From: Pseudomonas batumici
GTDB lineage: Bacteria; Pseudomonadota; Gammaproteobacteria; Pseudomonadales; Pseudomonadaceae
Assembly (NCBI RefSeq): GCF_000820515.1
Contig: NZ_JXDG01000031.1
Coordinates: 1 to 64,000 of the forward strand
DNA: 64,000 nucleotides
Direction: 5' to 3'
Part shown: positions 57,145 through 64,000 of the stretch, piece by piece
How the letters are laid out: each line of letters begins with the position of its first letter
Numbering within the stretch: the first letter of the stretch is position 1
Program-made: the position numbers and the translations under genes
The notes under the pieces: generated by a model
What the model was told of the DNA's origin: nothing
Database searches by the model: none
Seen by the model: the letters and a program-made list of their open reading frames with translations, nothing else

Positions 57145-57764
57145 CACCCTGGCCTCACCAGGCCGCAGAACACGCCTTCGATGGCCAGTTCCTGATGCTC
57201 GGGGTCGATGACGATCGGCTCATAGGCCGGATTGCGCGCCAACAGGCGGATGCCCGTGGCACTGCGTTCGAAGCGCTTGATGGTGACCTCGCCGTCGAGC
57301 CGGGCCACGACGATCTGGCCGTTGCGCACCTCGCCCGTACGGCGTACCGCCACCAGGTCACCGTCGAGAATCCCATCGCCGATCATCGAGTCGCCCTGCA
57401 CCCGCAGCAGGTAATCCGGTGTGCGGGAAAACAGCGTCGGGTCGAGCAGCAGCCGGCGATCCACCTGGGCATCGACATCGATGGGCCGCCCCGCCGCCAC
57501 CCGGCCCAGCAGCGGAATATCCAGCAACTCGGCCCGGGGCGCCTGATCGAGCAGGCGGATGCCCCGCGCCTGATGGGCATTGACCTCGATAAAGCCGGCC
57601 TCGGCCAAGGCCACCACGTGCTTGCGCGCCACGCTGCGGGAGGCGAAACCGAAGGCCTCGGCGATCTCGGCGAGGCTCGGGGGCTGACCGTTTCGCACGA
57701 TGCGCTCGCGGATGAAGGTCAGGATGGCGGTACGGCGGGGGCTTAAAGTCGTCATGGAGTACAT
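57144..57764 (-). CDS. lexA2: LexA2, SOS repressor of the mutasome operon
   Basis: A 206-residue LexA. It has an N-terminal winged helix (SLAEIAEAFGFASRSVARKH) and an Ala-Gly cleavage site in RVAAGRPIDV. The self-cleavage dyad is Ser in VQGDSMIGDG and Lys in GEVTIKRF. AGGAG at about 57771-57775 has a 5-base gap to ATG 57764, favouring that start over ATG 57755. It heads the lexA2-imuA-imuB-dnaE2 operon, a cassette known in pseudomonads. The genes overlap or lie 7 bases apart. Confidence 0.96.
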   Translation of the reverse strand: MYSMTTLSPRRTAILTFIRERIVRNGQPPSLAEIAEAFGFASRSVARKHVVALAEAGFIEVNAHQARGIRLLDQAPRAELLDIPLLGRVAAGRPIDVDAQVDRRLLLDPTLFSRTPDYLLRVQGDSMIGDGILDGDLVAVRRTGEVRNGQIVVARLDGEVTIKRFERSATGIRLLARNPAYEPIVIDPEHQELAIEGVFCGLVRPG

Positions 57765-57771
57765 TTGTACT
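57758..57771. promoter_or_regulatory. LexA2 operator
   Basis: AGTACATTTGTACT is a perfect 5-4-5 palindrome that covers the lexA2 start codon and abuts its ribosome binding site. I recall the LexA2-type operator in P. putida as AGTAC-N4-GTGCT; here the second half is a perfect GTACT. Autorepression of the cassette is expected. Confidence 0.85.
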
Positions 57772-58121
57772 CCTGTGAGATTTTCCTGACAAGAGCCGTC
57801 AGTCAGAGACAGGACCCCGGGCGCCACGACGCCGTGAAAACCGAATGGCCGGGCCCGGATGGCATCACCGGCATTCGTTTTAATGTACGAATAAAACTAC
57901 AGAACTATCCCACATATAAAACACTGTAAGAATTTTCTACAGACATTATCAAGACACTTTCAAAGCCCGCCCCTGAAACTTTCATAAAATTAATAACCTC
58001 AACATTGAAAAACAAAATCACCTTGCTATATTCACTCGCACATCCCTCTTGTTAAAACAGCCTTCCGGCCTGTTATTTCGCCTTGTGCCCTAAAAGTTTC
58101 AACCGTTATCTGGAGATCACC
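57772..58121. other. AT-rich divergent spacer before the peptide gene
   Basis: 350 bases, notably AT-rich from about 57880 to 58080. It contains the LexA2 side at the left, a CTGTA/TACAG dyad (57924-57928 and 57938-57942), the promoter at 58005-58032 and a weak AACAG/CTGTT hairpin near 58057-58075 in the probable leader of the peptide mRNA. Confidence 0.5.
58005..58032 (+). promoter_or_regulatory. sigma-70 promoter for the putative RiPP precursor
   Basis: TTGAAA at 58005-58010 and TATATT at 58027-58032 with a 16-base spacer, about 90 bases before the peptide start. The leader in between has one weak hairpin. Confidence 0.6.
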
Positions 58122-58379
58122 ATGCCCGCGTCCAATACAAACAATCAGGAACGTCTCGCCGCTATTCTGGGGCGCGCAATCAGGGACGAGTCATTCGCCA
58201 AGGAGCTGCACAAGCATCCGGCCAATGCCGCCAAATATATGGGCATGATCCTGCGTATCGACGAGGTGGTGGCGTTCAAGGGCCTGGACGTTGCCCAGTT
58301 GGCGACGACCTCGACAATCCTGCGCAGCCCTCTCGCGCCTCACATCACCTTCGACCAGCAGCGGATTCGAATGGATTAA
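58122..58379 (+). CDS. putative RiPP precursor, NHLP/Os1348-like leader
   Basis: An 85-residue cysteine-free peptide with GGAGATCACC directly before ATG 58122. Residues 9-65 resemble the helical leaders of the NHLP clan (Nif11, nitrile-hydratase-like and Os1348-type): ERLAAILGRAIRDESFAKEL, HPANAAKYMGMILRIDEVV and a FKGLDVAQLA helix. A variable 20-residue tail follows, ending SPLAPHITFDQQRIRMD, which would be the core, with H74, D78 and D85 as potential hydroxylation targets. There is no double-glycine or obvious protease site and no secretion signal. The next gene encodes an HExxH peptide-modification-type enzyme. Family assignment is by eye; a regulator or uncharacterised small protein cannot be excluded. 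Confidence 0.6.
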   Translation: MPASNTNNQERLAAILGRAIRDESFAKELHKHPANAAKYMGMILRIDEVVAFKGLDVAQLATTSTILRSPLAPHITFDQQRIRMD

Positions 58380-58409
58380 ACCTGCGCAAACACGCTTGAT
58401 GTATCACAA

Positions 58410-58489
58410 GGGTAGTGATCGTGAAGTTATTACCCCGCCACTGCCGTGAATCAATTCCCACGGACGGTTATTGATTCCCGCCACTACCC
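58410..58489. promoter_or_regulatory. structured spacer between precursor and modifying enzyme
   Basis: GGGTAGTG at 58410-58417 pairs with CACTACCC at 58482-58489. Inside, CCGTG (58444-58448) can pair with CACGG (58459-58463), or GAATCAA (58448-58454) with TTGATTC (58471-58477); these two inner stems are mutually exclusive. There is no T-run, so it is not a classical terminator. It may act as an attenuator, an RNA processing site or a DNA operator. Confidence 0.45.
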
Positions 58490-58574
58490 AAGTACGGTCA
58501 AGATTTAAAAATCCAATACGTCTATTTCTTGAAGGCGCGTCATTGCGCGCTCGTCATTCATCGAGTCAGATCCC

Positions 58575-59732
58575 ATGGACGCCCACATGACCACCCGGCC
58601 GCAACCCCAGCTCGACGACCTCTTCCAGCACAACACGTTTTTACCCGACGCCACCCCGGACAGGTTTCACCGCCTGCTGGATCGGCTCAGCCAGCAGCGC
58701 TACAGCACGTTCGCGGCACTCTATGCCGAATGCTTCCAGCGCTTTGAAGGCAGCGCCCGGCTCAATCCGTTTTTCGCCTGTGCGACGAACCTGATCCTGC
58801 TGCCGGTCGCCCAGCGCCGCCTGATCATCAACGACCCGGTGTTCCGGATCTGGATGGCCCTGGCGTTCCAGCATGCCAACGCGGTACTGAGCGGGCACAC
58901 GGACAACCCGTCGTCCTTGCAGGGCATGCTGCTGGAACTGCCGGCGGTCCTGCAACGCATCACCCAGACAGCGGCCGACCACCAGTACTCGAACCATCCG
59001 CCGATCCGGCGTTTCAACGTCGATCCGCTGATCGCCGCCGCGACACCGCCCGGCTATGAATTCCCCGAGGACGAAAGCACGCGCCGGCAGCTGGAGCGCA
59101 GTGGTTACTCCATCCATTTCTTCCGCGACGTGGTCAGCGTCGCCCTGTCACGCATCGCCAACACCTGGCCGGCCTGCTACGAGCAGTTCCGGCACCTGGT
59201 CAAGCTGATCTGCTACCTGCCCGACGGCACCTTCCGCAGTTGTTCGGCGGCGCGCTATACCGGCGCCATCCTGTTGTCGGCCAAGGACCACTCGATCCTC
59301 GACATCGAGGAGTCACTGGTCCATGAAACGACTCACCAGTTACTGTACAGCCTGGTTGAAGTCTGCCCGATCATCGATGAACAACGCGCCGGGGAACGCC
59401 TGTTCAGCCTGCCCTGGTCCGGCCTGCAGCGCGATCTCCAGGGTTATGCCCATGCCTTTTTCGCCGCGCTCGCCCAGGTCAAGTACCTGGAGCGCGTGCG
59501 TCAGCGCCCGGCCGCGGAGATGCAGCAGGCGGAAGAACGGATGCTCGGTATCCTGCGTGGCCTGCTCAAGGCCCTGCCGGAACTCGAGGCCTGCGACGAC
59601 TTCTCGCCCCGTGGGCGGATCCTCCTGGACAATCTCGCCCAGGAGGTGCATGCCCTGCGCAACCGCCATGCCGGCCTGCTGAGCCGCCCCACAACAGTAG
59701 GTCCCCGCTCGGCCCTGGGCATGGCCATGTAG
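58575..59732 (+). CDS. HExxH-type peptide-modifying enzyme (putative aKG-dependent beta-hydroxylase)
   Basis: A 385-residue cytoplasmic protein. Its signature is VHETTHQ with H250, E251 and H254, followed by LFSLPWSGLQRDLQGYAHAF with H293 in the place of a third metal ligand. The HExxH, then tryptophan, then G-x-(L/A)-H spacing is that of the HEXXH putative peptide modification family (TIGR04267-type), recently recognised as alpha-ketoglutarate-dependent peptide beta-hydroxylases, not proteases. The N-terminal 200 residues are helical without other motifs. ATG 58575 has only a weak upstream site; ATG 58587 is a possible second start. It lies 195 bases after the peptide gene on the same strand. 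A zinc protease remains the alternative reading. Confidence 0.75.
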   Translation: MDAHMTTRPQPQLDDLFQHNTFLPDATPDRFHRLLDRLSQQRYSTFAALYAECFQRFEGSARLNPFFACATNLILLPVAQRRLIINDPVFRIWMALAFQHANAVLSGHTDNPSSLQGMLLELPAVLQRITQTAADHQYSNHPPIRRFNVDPLIAAATPPGYEFPEDESTRRQLERSGYSIHFFRDVVSVALSRIANTWPACYEQFRHLVKLICYLPDGTFRSCSAARYTGAILLSAKDHSILDIEESLVHETTHQLLYSLVEVCPIIDEQRAGERLFSLPWSGLQRDLQGYAHAFFAALAQVKYLERVRQRPAAEMQQAEERMLGILRGLLKALPELEACDDFSPRGRILLDNLAQEVHALRNRHAGLLSRPTTVGPRSALGMAM

Positions 59733-59753
59733 GCGCCGCCCATGGCGTGTGGC

Positions 59754-60770
59754 CTAGTTGGGATCGAGCAAGCCGCCCGCCCAGTTGCGCGACACCCGGC
59801 TGCCGGTGAACTTCGCCACCACCGAGCCCTGCGCTATCAGGCGGTCCCGGTAGCGGGTGACCATCCGCCCGGCCTGGGCTGCGTGCAGGATCACTTCGGA
59901 AGAGGCGTCCCCCGGACGCCCGAGGATCCGGGCAAACCGTTGCCCCTCCTCGACGAAGTCGCCCAGTTCCTTTTCGAAGACCAGCACCCCGGGCCGTGGC
60001 GCCAGAATCGTCTCCATATGCCCCATCTCCACCGCTTGCACCGGCCACTGTGCCAGCGGCCGTACCTCGTCGATCACCCCGACGCTACACAACCAGGCGT
60101 ACAAGCCGTCGGCATCCTGCCCGGCCAGGCGATCGCTGACATCGGCCTGGCCGCGCAACTCCAGGGTGGCGGCGAAACGCTGCGCGGTATCGCCGTCGCG
60201 TAGCCAGGGCGCGATGAGGGTTTCCTCGAAAGAACCGTCACCGCCCTCATCCCAGATAATCGCCAGGTCCATCTTCAGCGCCGCCGCCAGCGCCCGGCCC
60301 CTGGGCCAGAACGCACGATGGACATAGACATAGGGCAGCGCTTCGTCATCGGTATGCAGGTCGAGCACCAGGTCCGCCGTGGCCGCCAGTTCCACCAGGC
60401 TTTTTTGCCAGTGCTGGACATTGGTCGCCGGCCGCCGCAACGCCTGCGACTGGTCGAACGAGCGGTTGAAATTCTGCCCGGTGGCGTCATGAAAACGCCC
60501 GAGAATCCGCCCCTGGCGGAACTGCCCGATGCCCAGCGGGTTGGCCTGTGGCACCAGCGTCACGCTGCCCTTGAGACGACCCTCCGACTCGGCTTGCCGA
60601 AGGCGCGGCATCAGCAGGTGCAGCACCAGCATGCCGGCGATTTCATCGGCATGCACCCCGGCCTGCACATGCACCTTCGGGCCGTTGCCGGCGCCGTCGA
60701 AACGCCAGGCGCCAACCCGCAGGTCCTCGCCGTTGTTACCCCGGACATTGAACGAAATATCCTGCGCCAT
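59754..60770 (-). CDS. succinylglutamate desuccinylase/aspartoacylase-family zinc hydrolase
   Basis: A 338-residue M14-like carboxypeptidase-fold enzyme. VQAGVHADEIAGMLV carries the HxxE zinc pair, DLHTDDEALPYVYVH the third ligand region, and the C-terminal 80 residues form a biotin-lipoyl-like barrel (PGVLVFEKELGDFVEEGQRF). The group cleaves N-acyl amino acids or ectoine-type amides. It is convergent with the HExxH gene (21-base gap) and divergent from tetR. The TetR operator overlaps this promoter region, so tetR may control it. Confidence 0.9.
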   Translation of the reverse strand: MAQDISFNVRGNNGEDLRVGAWRFDGAGNGPKVHVQAGVHADEIAGMLVLHLLMPRLRQAESEGRLKGSVTLVPQANPLGIGQFRQGRILGRFHDATGQNFNRSFDQSQALRRPATNVQHWQKSLVELAATADLVLDLHTDDEALPYVYVHRAFWPRGRALAAALKMDLAIIWDEGGDGSFEETLIAPWLRDGDTAQRFAATLELRGQADVSDRLAGQDADGLYAWLCSVGVIDEVRPLAQWPVQAVEMGHMETILAPRPGVLVFEKELGDFVEEGQRFARILGRPGDASSEVILHAAQAGRMVTRYRDRLIAQGSVVAKFTGSRVSRNWAGGLLDPN

Positions 60771-60831
60771 CCCCTTGCCCTCCCCTCATGAGCGTTGAAA
60801 ATCAGTTCGTCGCCAGCCTCGACAGTGGAAA

Positions 60832-60847
60832 TTGAACGTACGTTCAA
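60832..60847. promoter_or_regulatory. TetR operator
   Basis: TTGAACGTACGTTCAA is a perfect 16-base palindrome in the 115-base gap between the M14 hydrolase and tetR, 38 bases before the tetR GTG. It has the size and place of a TetR autoregulatory site able to control both directions. Confidence 0.75.
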
Positions 60848-60885
60848 CTAAGCTCGCCGATCTGGCACCGCATCCAAGGACTCCC

Positions 60886-61521
60886 GTGAGCACCGACACC
60901 CGCAAATTCCGTCGCGCCGAACCCGACGAGCGCCGCGACCTGCTGATCGCCGCCACCCTGCGCTGCCTGGCCCGGGACGGCCATGCCGGCATCTCCGTGC
61001 GCCGCATCGCCAGCGAGGCCGGCGTCTCCGTCGGCCTGCTCAACCACCACTTCGGCAGCATCGATGCACTGATCGCCGACACCTACCACAAGCTCGCCAG
61101 CGAGCTGACCAGCACCCTGCACGAGGAGGTGCGACAAGCCGGCAGCGCCGCCGAAAAGCTCGACGCCTTCCTGGTCGGTTCCTTCTCGCCACGGATCATG
61201 GACCCGCAACTGCTCGGGGTCTGGGTGGTGTTCTGGAGCCTGATCCGCCACTCCGGGCACGTCAGCCAGTCCCATGAAAAAAGCTATCGCGCCTACCTCG
61301 ACCTGATCCGCCAACTGCTCGACGACTTGGCCCGCGCCGAAGGTTTCACGATCCACGACAGCCGCCTGGCCGCCATCGGCCTATCGGCGATGCTCGACGG
61401 ACTCTGGCTCGAGTGGTGCCTGAACCCCGAGACCTTCAGCCCCGCCAACGGCCTGCATATCTGTCGCTGCTGGATAAAGGGGTTGCGTCACGGAGCATTC
61501 GGCACCGACGACGTCCTGTGA
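60886..61521 (+). CDS. TetR-family transcriptional regulator (BetI-like)
   Basis: A 211-residue regulator: HTH RRIASEAGVSVGLLNHHFGS at about residues 39-58 and a ligand domain of the BetI type (RIMDPQLLGVWVVFWSLI). GTG 60886 has CAAGGA 6 bases upstream; upstream ATG 60832 would place codons over the operator and is rejected. It is divergent from the M14 hydrolase. Its 3' end overlaps the convergent DMT gene by 141 bases. Confidence 0.9.
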   Translation: MSTDTRKFRRAEPDERRDLLIAATLRCLARDGHAGISVRRIASEAGVSVGLLNHHFGSIDALIADTYHKLASELTSTLHEEVRQAGSAAEKLDAFLVGSFSPRIMDPQLLGVWVVFWSLIRHSGHVSQSHEKSYRAYLDLIRQLLDDLARAEGFTIHDSRLAAIGLSAMLDGLWLEWCLNPETFSPANGLHICRCWIKGLRHGAFGTDDVL

Positions 61522-62385
61522 GGCGTGGCGGCCGAAGACCATCGCCAGGGTGCCGCTGAGCGCGATCAGCCCGGCGCCGATGATCAGCGACACGTCCATC
61601 AGCGTGCCCCAGATCAGGCTCGACAGCAGGAACGCCCAGATCAGCCCGGTGTACTCGAACGGCGCCAGCAGGGTCGCGGTGGCCCGCTGGAAACTGGCGA
61701 ACAGCAGGAACTGGCCGATGCCGCCCACCAGCCCCGCCCCGAGCATCCCCAGCCAGGCCGGGGTCGACGGCGGGGTGTGGGCCCAGGGCAGCGCCAGCGC
61801 CATGCAGATGACAAACACCCCATTGGTGATCAGCATCTGTTCCAGCACCGAGGTCTGTTCGTCCACCTGCCGCAGCTGGATGTAGGTAAAGGCCCAGCAC
61901 AGCGCCGCCAGCAGTGTCAGCACGATGGGCCAGGGGTCGGCCATGTGGCTCGGGCGACAGGCGATCACCACGCCGCTGAAACCGATGACCAGGGTGAACC
62001 ATTGCCAGCCCGTGGCGCGCTCCTTGAGGATCAGCGCCGCCAGCACCGTGACCATGATCGGCGCGGAGAAATACAGGGTGGTCATCTCCGCCAGGGTCAG
62101 GTCCCGCGCCGCCGTGTAATACAGCAGCCAGGCGACGATCGACAGCAGCCCGCGCACCACCAGCAGGCGCCGGCTGGGCGACTGCCAGGCGCGCCGGACC
62201 AGGCACAGGCGCCCGGCCAGCAGGCAGGCCACGACCACCACCAGGCCGCGCCAGAACAGCACGGTGATCACCGAATAATCCGCCACCAGCCACTTGATCG
62301 CGGCGTCCTGCAAGGCCAGGAAGGCATACCCCAGCGTGCACAGGCCGATGCCCTGCAGCGAACGATCGACCCGTGGCGTCGTCAT
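61381..62385 (-). CDS. DMT-family EamA transporter
   Basis: A 334-residue transporter with ten helices and two EamA repeats (LCTLGYAFLALQDAAIKWLV, ending GTLAMVFGRHASQD). The last 45 residues are hydrophilic and read antisense to tetR, longer than the family needs. ATG 62385 overlaps the stop of the upstream permease gene by one base, so it is translated with the amino acid ABC operon and may export or recycle a related compound. Confidence 0.88.
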   Translation of the reverse strand: MTTPRVDRSLQGIGLCTLGYAFLALQDAAIKWLVADYSVITVLFWRGLVVVVACLLAGRLCLVRRAWQSPSRRLLVVRGLLSIVAWLLYYTAARDLTLAEMTTLYFSAPIMVTVLAALILKERATGWQWFTLVIGFSGVVIACRPSHMADPWPIVLTLLAALCWAFTYIQLRQVDEQTSVLEQMLITNGVFVICMALALPWAHTPPSTPAWLGMLGAGLVGGIGQFLLFASFQRATATLLAPFEYTGLIWAFLLSSLIWGTLMDVSLIIGAGLIALSGTLAMVFGRHASQDVVGAECSVTQPLYPAATDMQAVGGAEGLGVQAPLEPESVEHRR

Positions 62386-63083
62386 CAGACCGACCTGCGC
62401 AGCGGCGTCCCGCGCCGTTCGGCGAAGGCAAACAGCGCCTCGATCAGGAAGGTCAGGCAGACATAGACCCCGGCCACCAGCAGCAACGGCTGGTAGACCT
62501 GCAGGGTCTGCGCGCGCACCACGTTGGCGGCCCCCAGCAGGTCGATCACCGCAATGGTCGAGGCCAGCGCCGTGGACTTGAGCAGCATCACGCTCTCCCC
62601 CGCCAGCGTCGGCAGCAACAAGCGCAGGGCCCGCGGCAGGCGCACCCGCAACAGCGACTGGCGCGGCGTCATGCCAAAGGCCGAGGCCGCTTCCATCTCG
62701 CCCTTGGGCACCGCCAGCAAGCCCCCGCGAATCACTTCGCCGACATAGGCACCCACCGACAGCACCAGGGCGAACACGATGTACCAGTAGCCGTCACGCA
62801 GGTAGGGCCAGAGGAAACTGCCGCGAATCAGCGGAAACTGCGCGAACAGGCTGCCCAGCCCGTAGTAGAAGATGTAGATCTGGATCAGCAGCGGCGTACC
62901 GCGCAGCACGCTGGTGTAGAACAGGCTGGCCTTGGCGACCAGGCGGTTTTTCGACAACCGGGCCAGGGCCACCAGCACCGCCAGCACGAACCCCAGCACA
63001 CTGGAGATCAACAGGAGGCTGATGCTCGTTTGCAAGCCGCGACCCAACAAGGCCACGTATTCAAATATCCACGCTGGAATCAT
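62385..63083 (-). CDS. polar amino acid ABC permease (HisM/OccM-like)
   Basis: A 232-residue inner-membrane permease with five helices and the EAA loop (EMEAASAFGMTPRQSLLRVRLP). The helix ISLLLISSVLGFVLAVLVAL leads. GGAG about 8 bases before ATG 63083 supports the start. It pairs with the HisQ-type permease upstream on the same strand, gap 5 bases, to form a heterodimeric channel. The binding protein and ATPase must lie outside the window. Confidence 0.93.
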   Translation of the reverse strand: MIPAWIFEYVALLGRGLQTSISLLLISSVLGFVLAVLVALARLSKNRLVAKASLFYTSVLRGTPLLIQIYIFYYGLGSLFAQFPLIRGSFLWPYLRDGYWYIVFALVLSVGAYVGEVIRGGLLAVPKGEMEAASAFGMTPRQSLLRVRLPRALRLLLPTLAGESVMLLKSTALASTIAVIDLLGAANVVRAQTLQVYQPLLLVAGVYVCLTFLIEALFAFAERRGTPLRRSV

Positions 63084-63088
63084 TTCAT

Positions 63089-63802
63089 TCACTCCGCCAA
63101 GGGCATCCAGCGACGGATACGTCGCTCGAACCGTGCCGACAGGCAGTTGGACACCAGCGTCACCGCGTAATACAGCGCGGCAGCGGTGAGGTAGAACAAC
63201 AGGTAGTGGCGCGTCGACCCCGCGCCCTGCTTGGCGGTGTACAACAGCTCGTTGGTGCCGACCACGCTGATCAGCGCACTGTCCTTGATCAGGTTGATCC
63301 ACAGGTTGGCCATCCCGGCCATGGCATAGGGCGCCATGATCGGCAGCGTCACCCGGCGGAACAGAGCGAAACCGCTGAGGCCGAAGGCCCTTGCCGCCTC
63401 GATCTGGCCATAGGGAATCGCCTGGATCGCCGCCCGGAAAATCTCCGAGGCATAGGCGCCCTGAACCAATCCCAGCACCAGGATCGCCGCCAGCGGACCG
63501 CTGACATTCATCGCGTCGTAGCCGAGCTGGGCCAGCCACGCGTTGAGCAGCATGGAACCGACGTAGTACAACAACAGGATCAGCAACAACTCCGGAACCG
63601 CCCGGAACAACGTGGTGTAGCCGCGCATCAGCGCCGCGATCGGTTTCGGCGCGCCCAGCTTGAGGCACGCCACCACCAACCCGATGAGCAGCCCGACCGC
63701 AAAGGCCCCGGCCGATATCTGCAGGGTCATCCAGAGCCCCTTCAACAGCGCACTGCCCCATCCCTGTTCGCTGAAATCGATCAATTCGAACATCGCTGGC
63801 AT
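63089..63802 (-). CDS. polar amino acid ABC permease (HisQ/OccQ-like)
   Basis: A 237-residue permease with helix LWMTLQISAGAFAVGLLIGL and EAA loop (QIEAARAFGLSGFALFRRVTLP). ATG 63802 follows GGAGACTGA; ATG 63793 is the alternative. It is the first gene inside the window of the his/octopine-type importer whose periplasmic binding protein should lie to the right, beyond 64000. Confidence 0.93.
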   Translation of the reverse strand: MPAMFELIDFSEQGWGSALLKGLWMTLQISAGAFAVGLLIGLVVACLKLGAPKPIAALMRGYTTLFRAVPELLLILLLYYVGSMLLNAWLAQLGYDAMNVSGPLAAILVLGLVQGAYASEIFRAAIQAIPYGQIEAARAFGLSGFALFRRVTLPIMAPYAMAGMANLWINLIKDSALISVVGTNELLYTAKQGAGSTRHYLLFYLTAAALYYAVTLVSNCLSARFERRIRRWMPLAE

Positions 63803-63840
63803 TTCAGTCTCCAGTCAGCGGCCTTGAAAGCACCACCTCA

Positions 63841-63999
63841 CCTGTGGGAACCGGGCTTGCACTCATACCGGTCAACCAACCTTGCAATACAAACCCTGTG
63901 GGAGCTGGCTTGTCGGGACGCCGCATCGCAGCGATGAGGCCCTTAAGCCTTGCGGTGCTCATCCAGACGCCATCGCCAGCAAGCTGGCTCCTACACAGG
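63841..63999. repeat. REP elements, GGCTTG type
   Basis: A partial unit CTGTGGGAACCGGGCTTGC near 63842-63860 and a full inverted pair at 63896-63999: CTGTGGGAGCTGGCTTG at the left and CCAGCAAGCTGGCTCCTACA at the right, with a 60-base loop containing a degenerate GCATCGCAGCGATGAGGC stem. Confidence 0.85.
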
Positions 64000-64000
64000 T

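Noticed and set aside
57924..57942. Possible LexA1 SOS box CTGTA-N9-TACAG
   Set aside because: The LexA1 consensus has CTG-N10-CAG; here CTG and CAG are 13 bases apart, so spacing is wrong. Kept only as a dyad.
59322..59336. HETTH as a zinc protease active site
   Set aside because: The later G-Y-A-H histidine, the tryptophan before it and the adjacent small peptide fit the HExxH peptide-modification family better, and no protease prosequence or signal peptide is present. Not fully excluded.

Overview
The window looks like chromosome of a fluorescent-group Pseudomonas. It is GC-rich with a strong GC3 bias, it carries the REP palindromes typical of that genus (GGAGCGAGCTTGCTCGCGA and GTAGGAGCTGGCTTGCCGGC types), and its gene complement is pseudomonad: DUF6124, the lexA2-imuA-imuB-dnaE2 cassette, a six-gene Mrp/Pha antiporter operon, ilvE, opgD and many LysR regulators. 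Species assignment is inference. No IS element, prophage, CRISPR array or replication origin was seen.

Layout. 1-1700: accessory end with a small P-loop kinase, a DUF6124 protein and tRNA-Cys. 1.8-5 kb: FAD/NAD(P) protein, and a cupin-HTH regulator divergent from a DMT exporter. 5.2-11.3 kb: the tightly coupled mrpA(B)CDEFG operon. 11.3-13.0 kb: a colicin E3-type S-pyocin and two candidate immunity genes. 13.2-25 kb: an AraC-GyrI regulator, a LysR/AbrB pair, an iron(III) ABC importer (fbpABC), an orphan HoxX-like CO-forming maturation protein, HAD phosphatase, VOC, YciI and DUF899 genes. 25.2-29.8 kb: patatin, DMT exporter, two LysR regulators and MdaB. 29.9-35.3 kb: a two-component system divergent from an extracytoplasmic methionine-sulfoxide repair set (msrB, dipZ-like, msrA). 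35.5-39.5 kb: opgD and a second two-component system. 39.5-42.1 kb: SRPBCC, a decayed SDR, an aldo/keto reductase and a LysR. 42-49.4 kb: an unknown glycine-rich protein, phnN, two MFS transporters, a periplasmic binding protein and two LysR regulators. 49.6-57.8 kb: ilvE, FKBP, GST and the SOS mutasome. 58.1-59.7 kb: a two-gene putative RiPP locus. 59.7 kb to the end: a desuccinylase-type M14 hydrolase, TetR, DMT exporter and two polar amino acid ABC permeases.

Most interesting point. 58122-59732 pairs an 85-residue, cysteine-free peptide resembling the NHLP/Os1348-type leader clan with a 385-residue protein. The latter has a HETTH motif (H250, E251, H254) and a conserved-looking downstream G-Y-A-H (H293), like the HExxH peptide-modification family (alpha-ketoglutarate peptide beta-hydroxylases). 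A promoter precedes the peptide gene, and a strongly dyadic spacer separates the two genes. It looks like a minimal ribosomal-peptide tailoring system without a transporter or protease next to it. Other notable points are the short, cysteine-motif E3 pyocin, the split periplasmic Msr repair module with its own sensor, the orphan HoxX, and the LexA2 operator at the start codon of lexA2.
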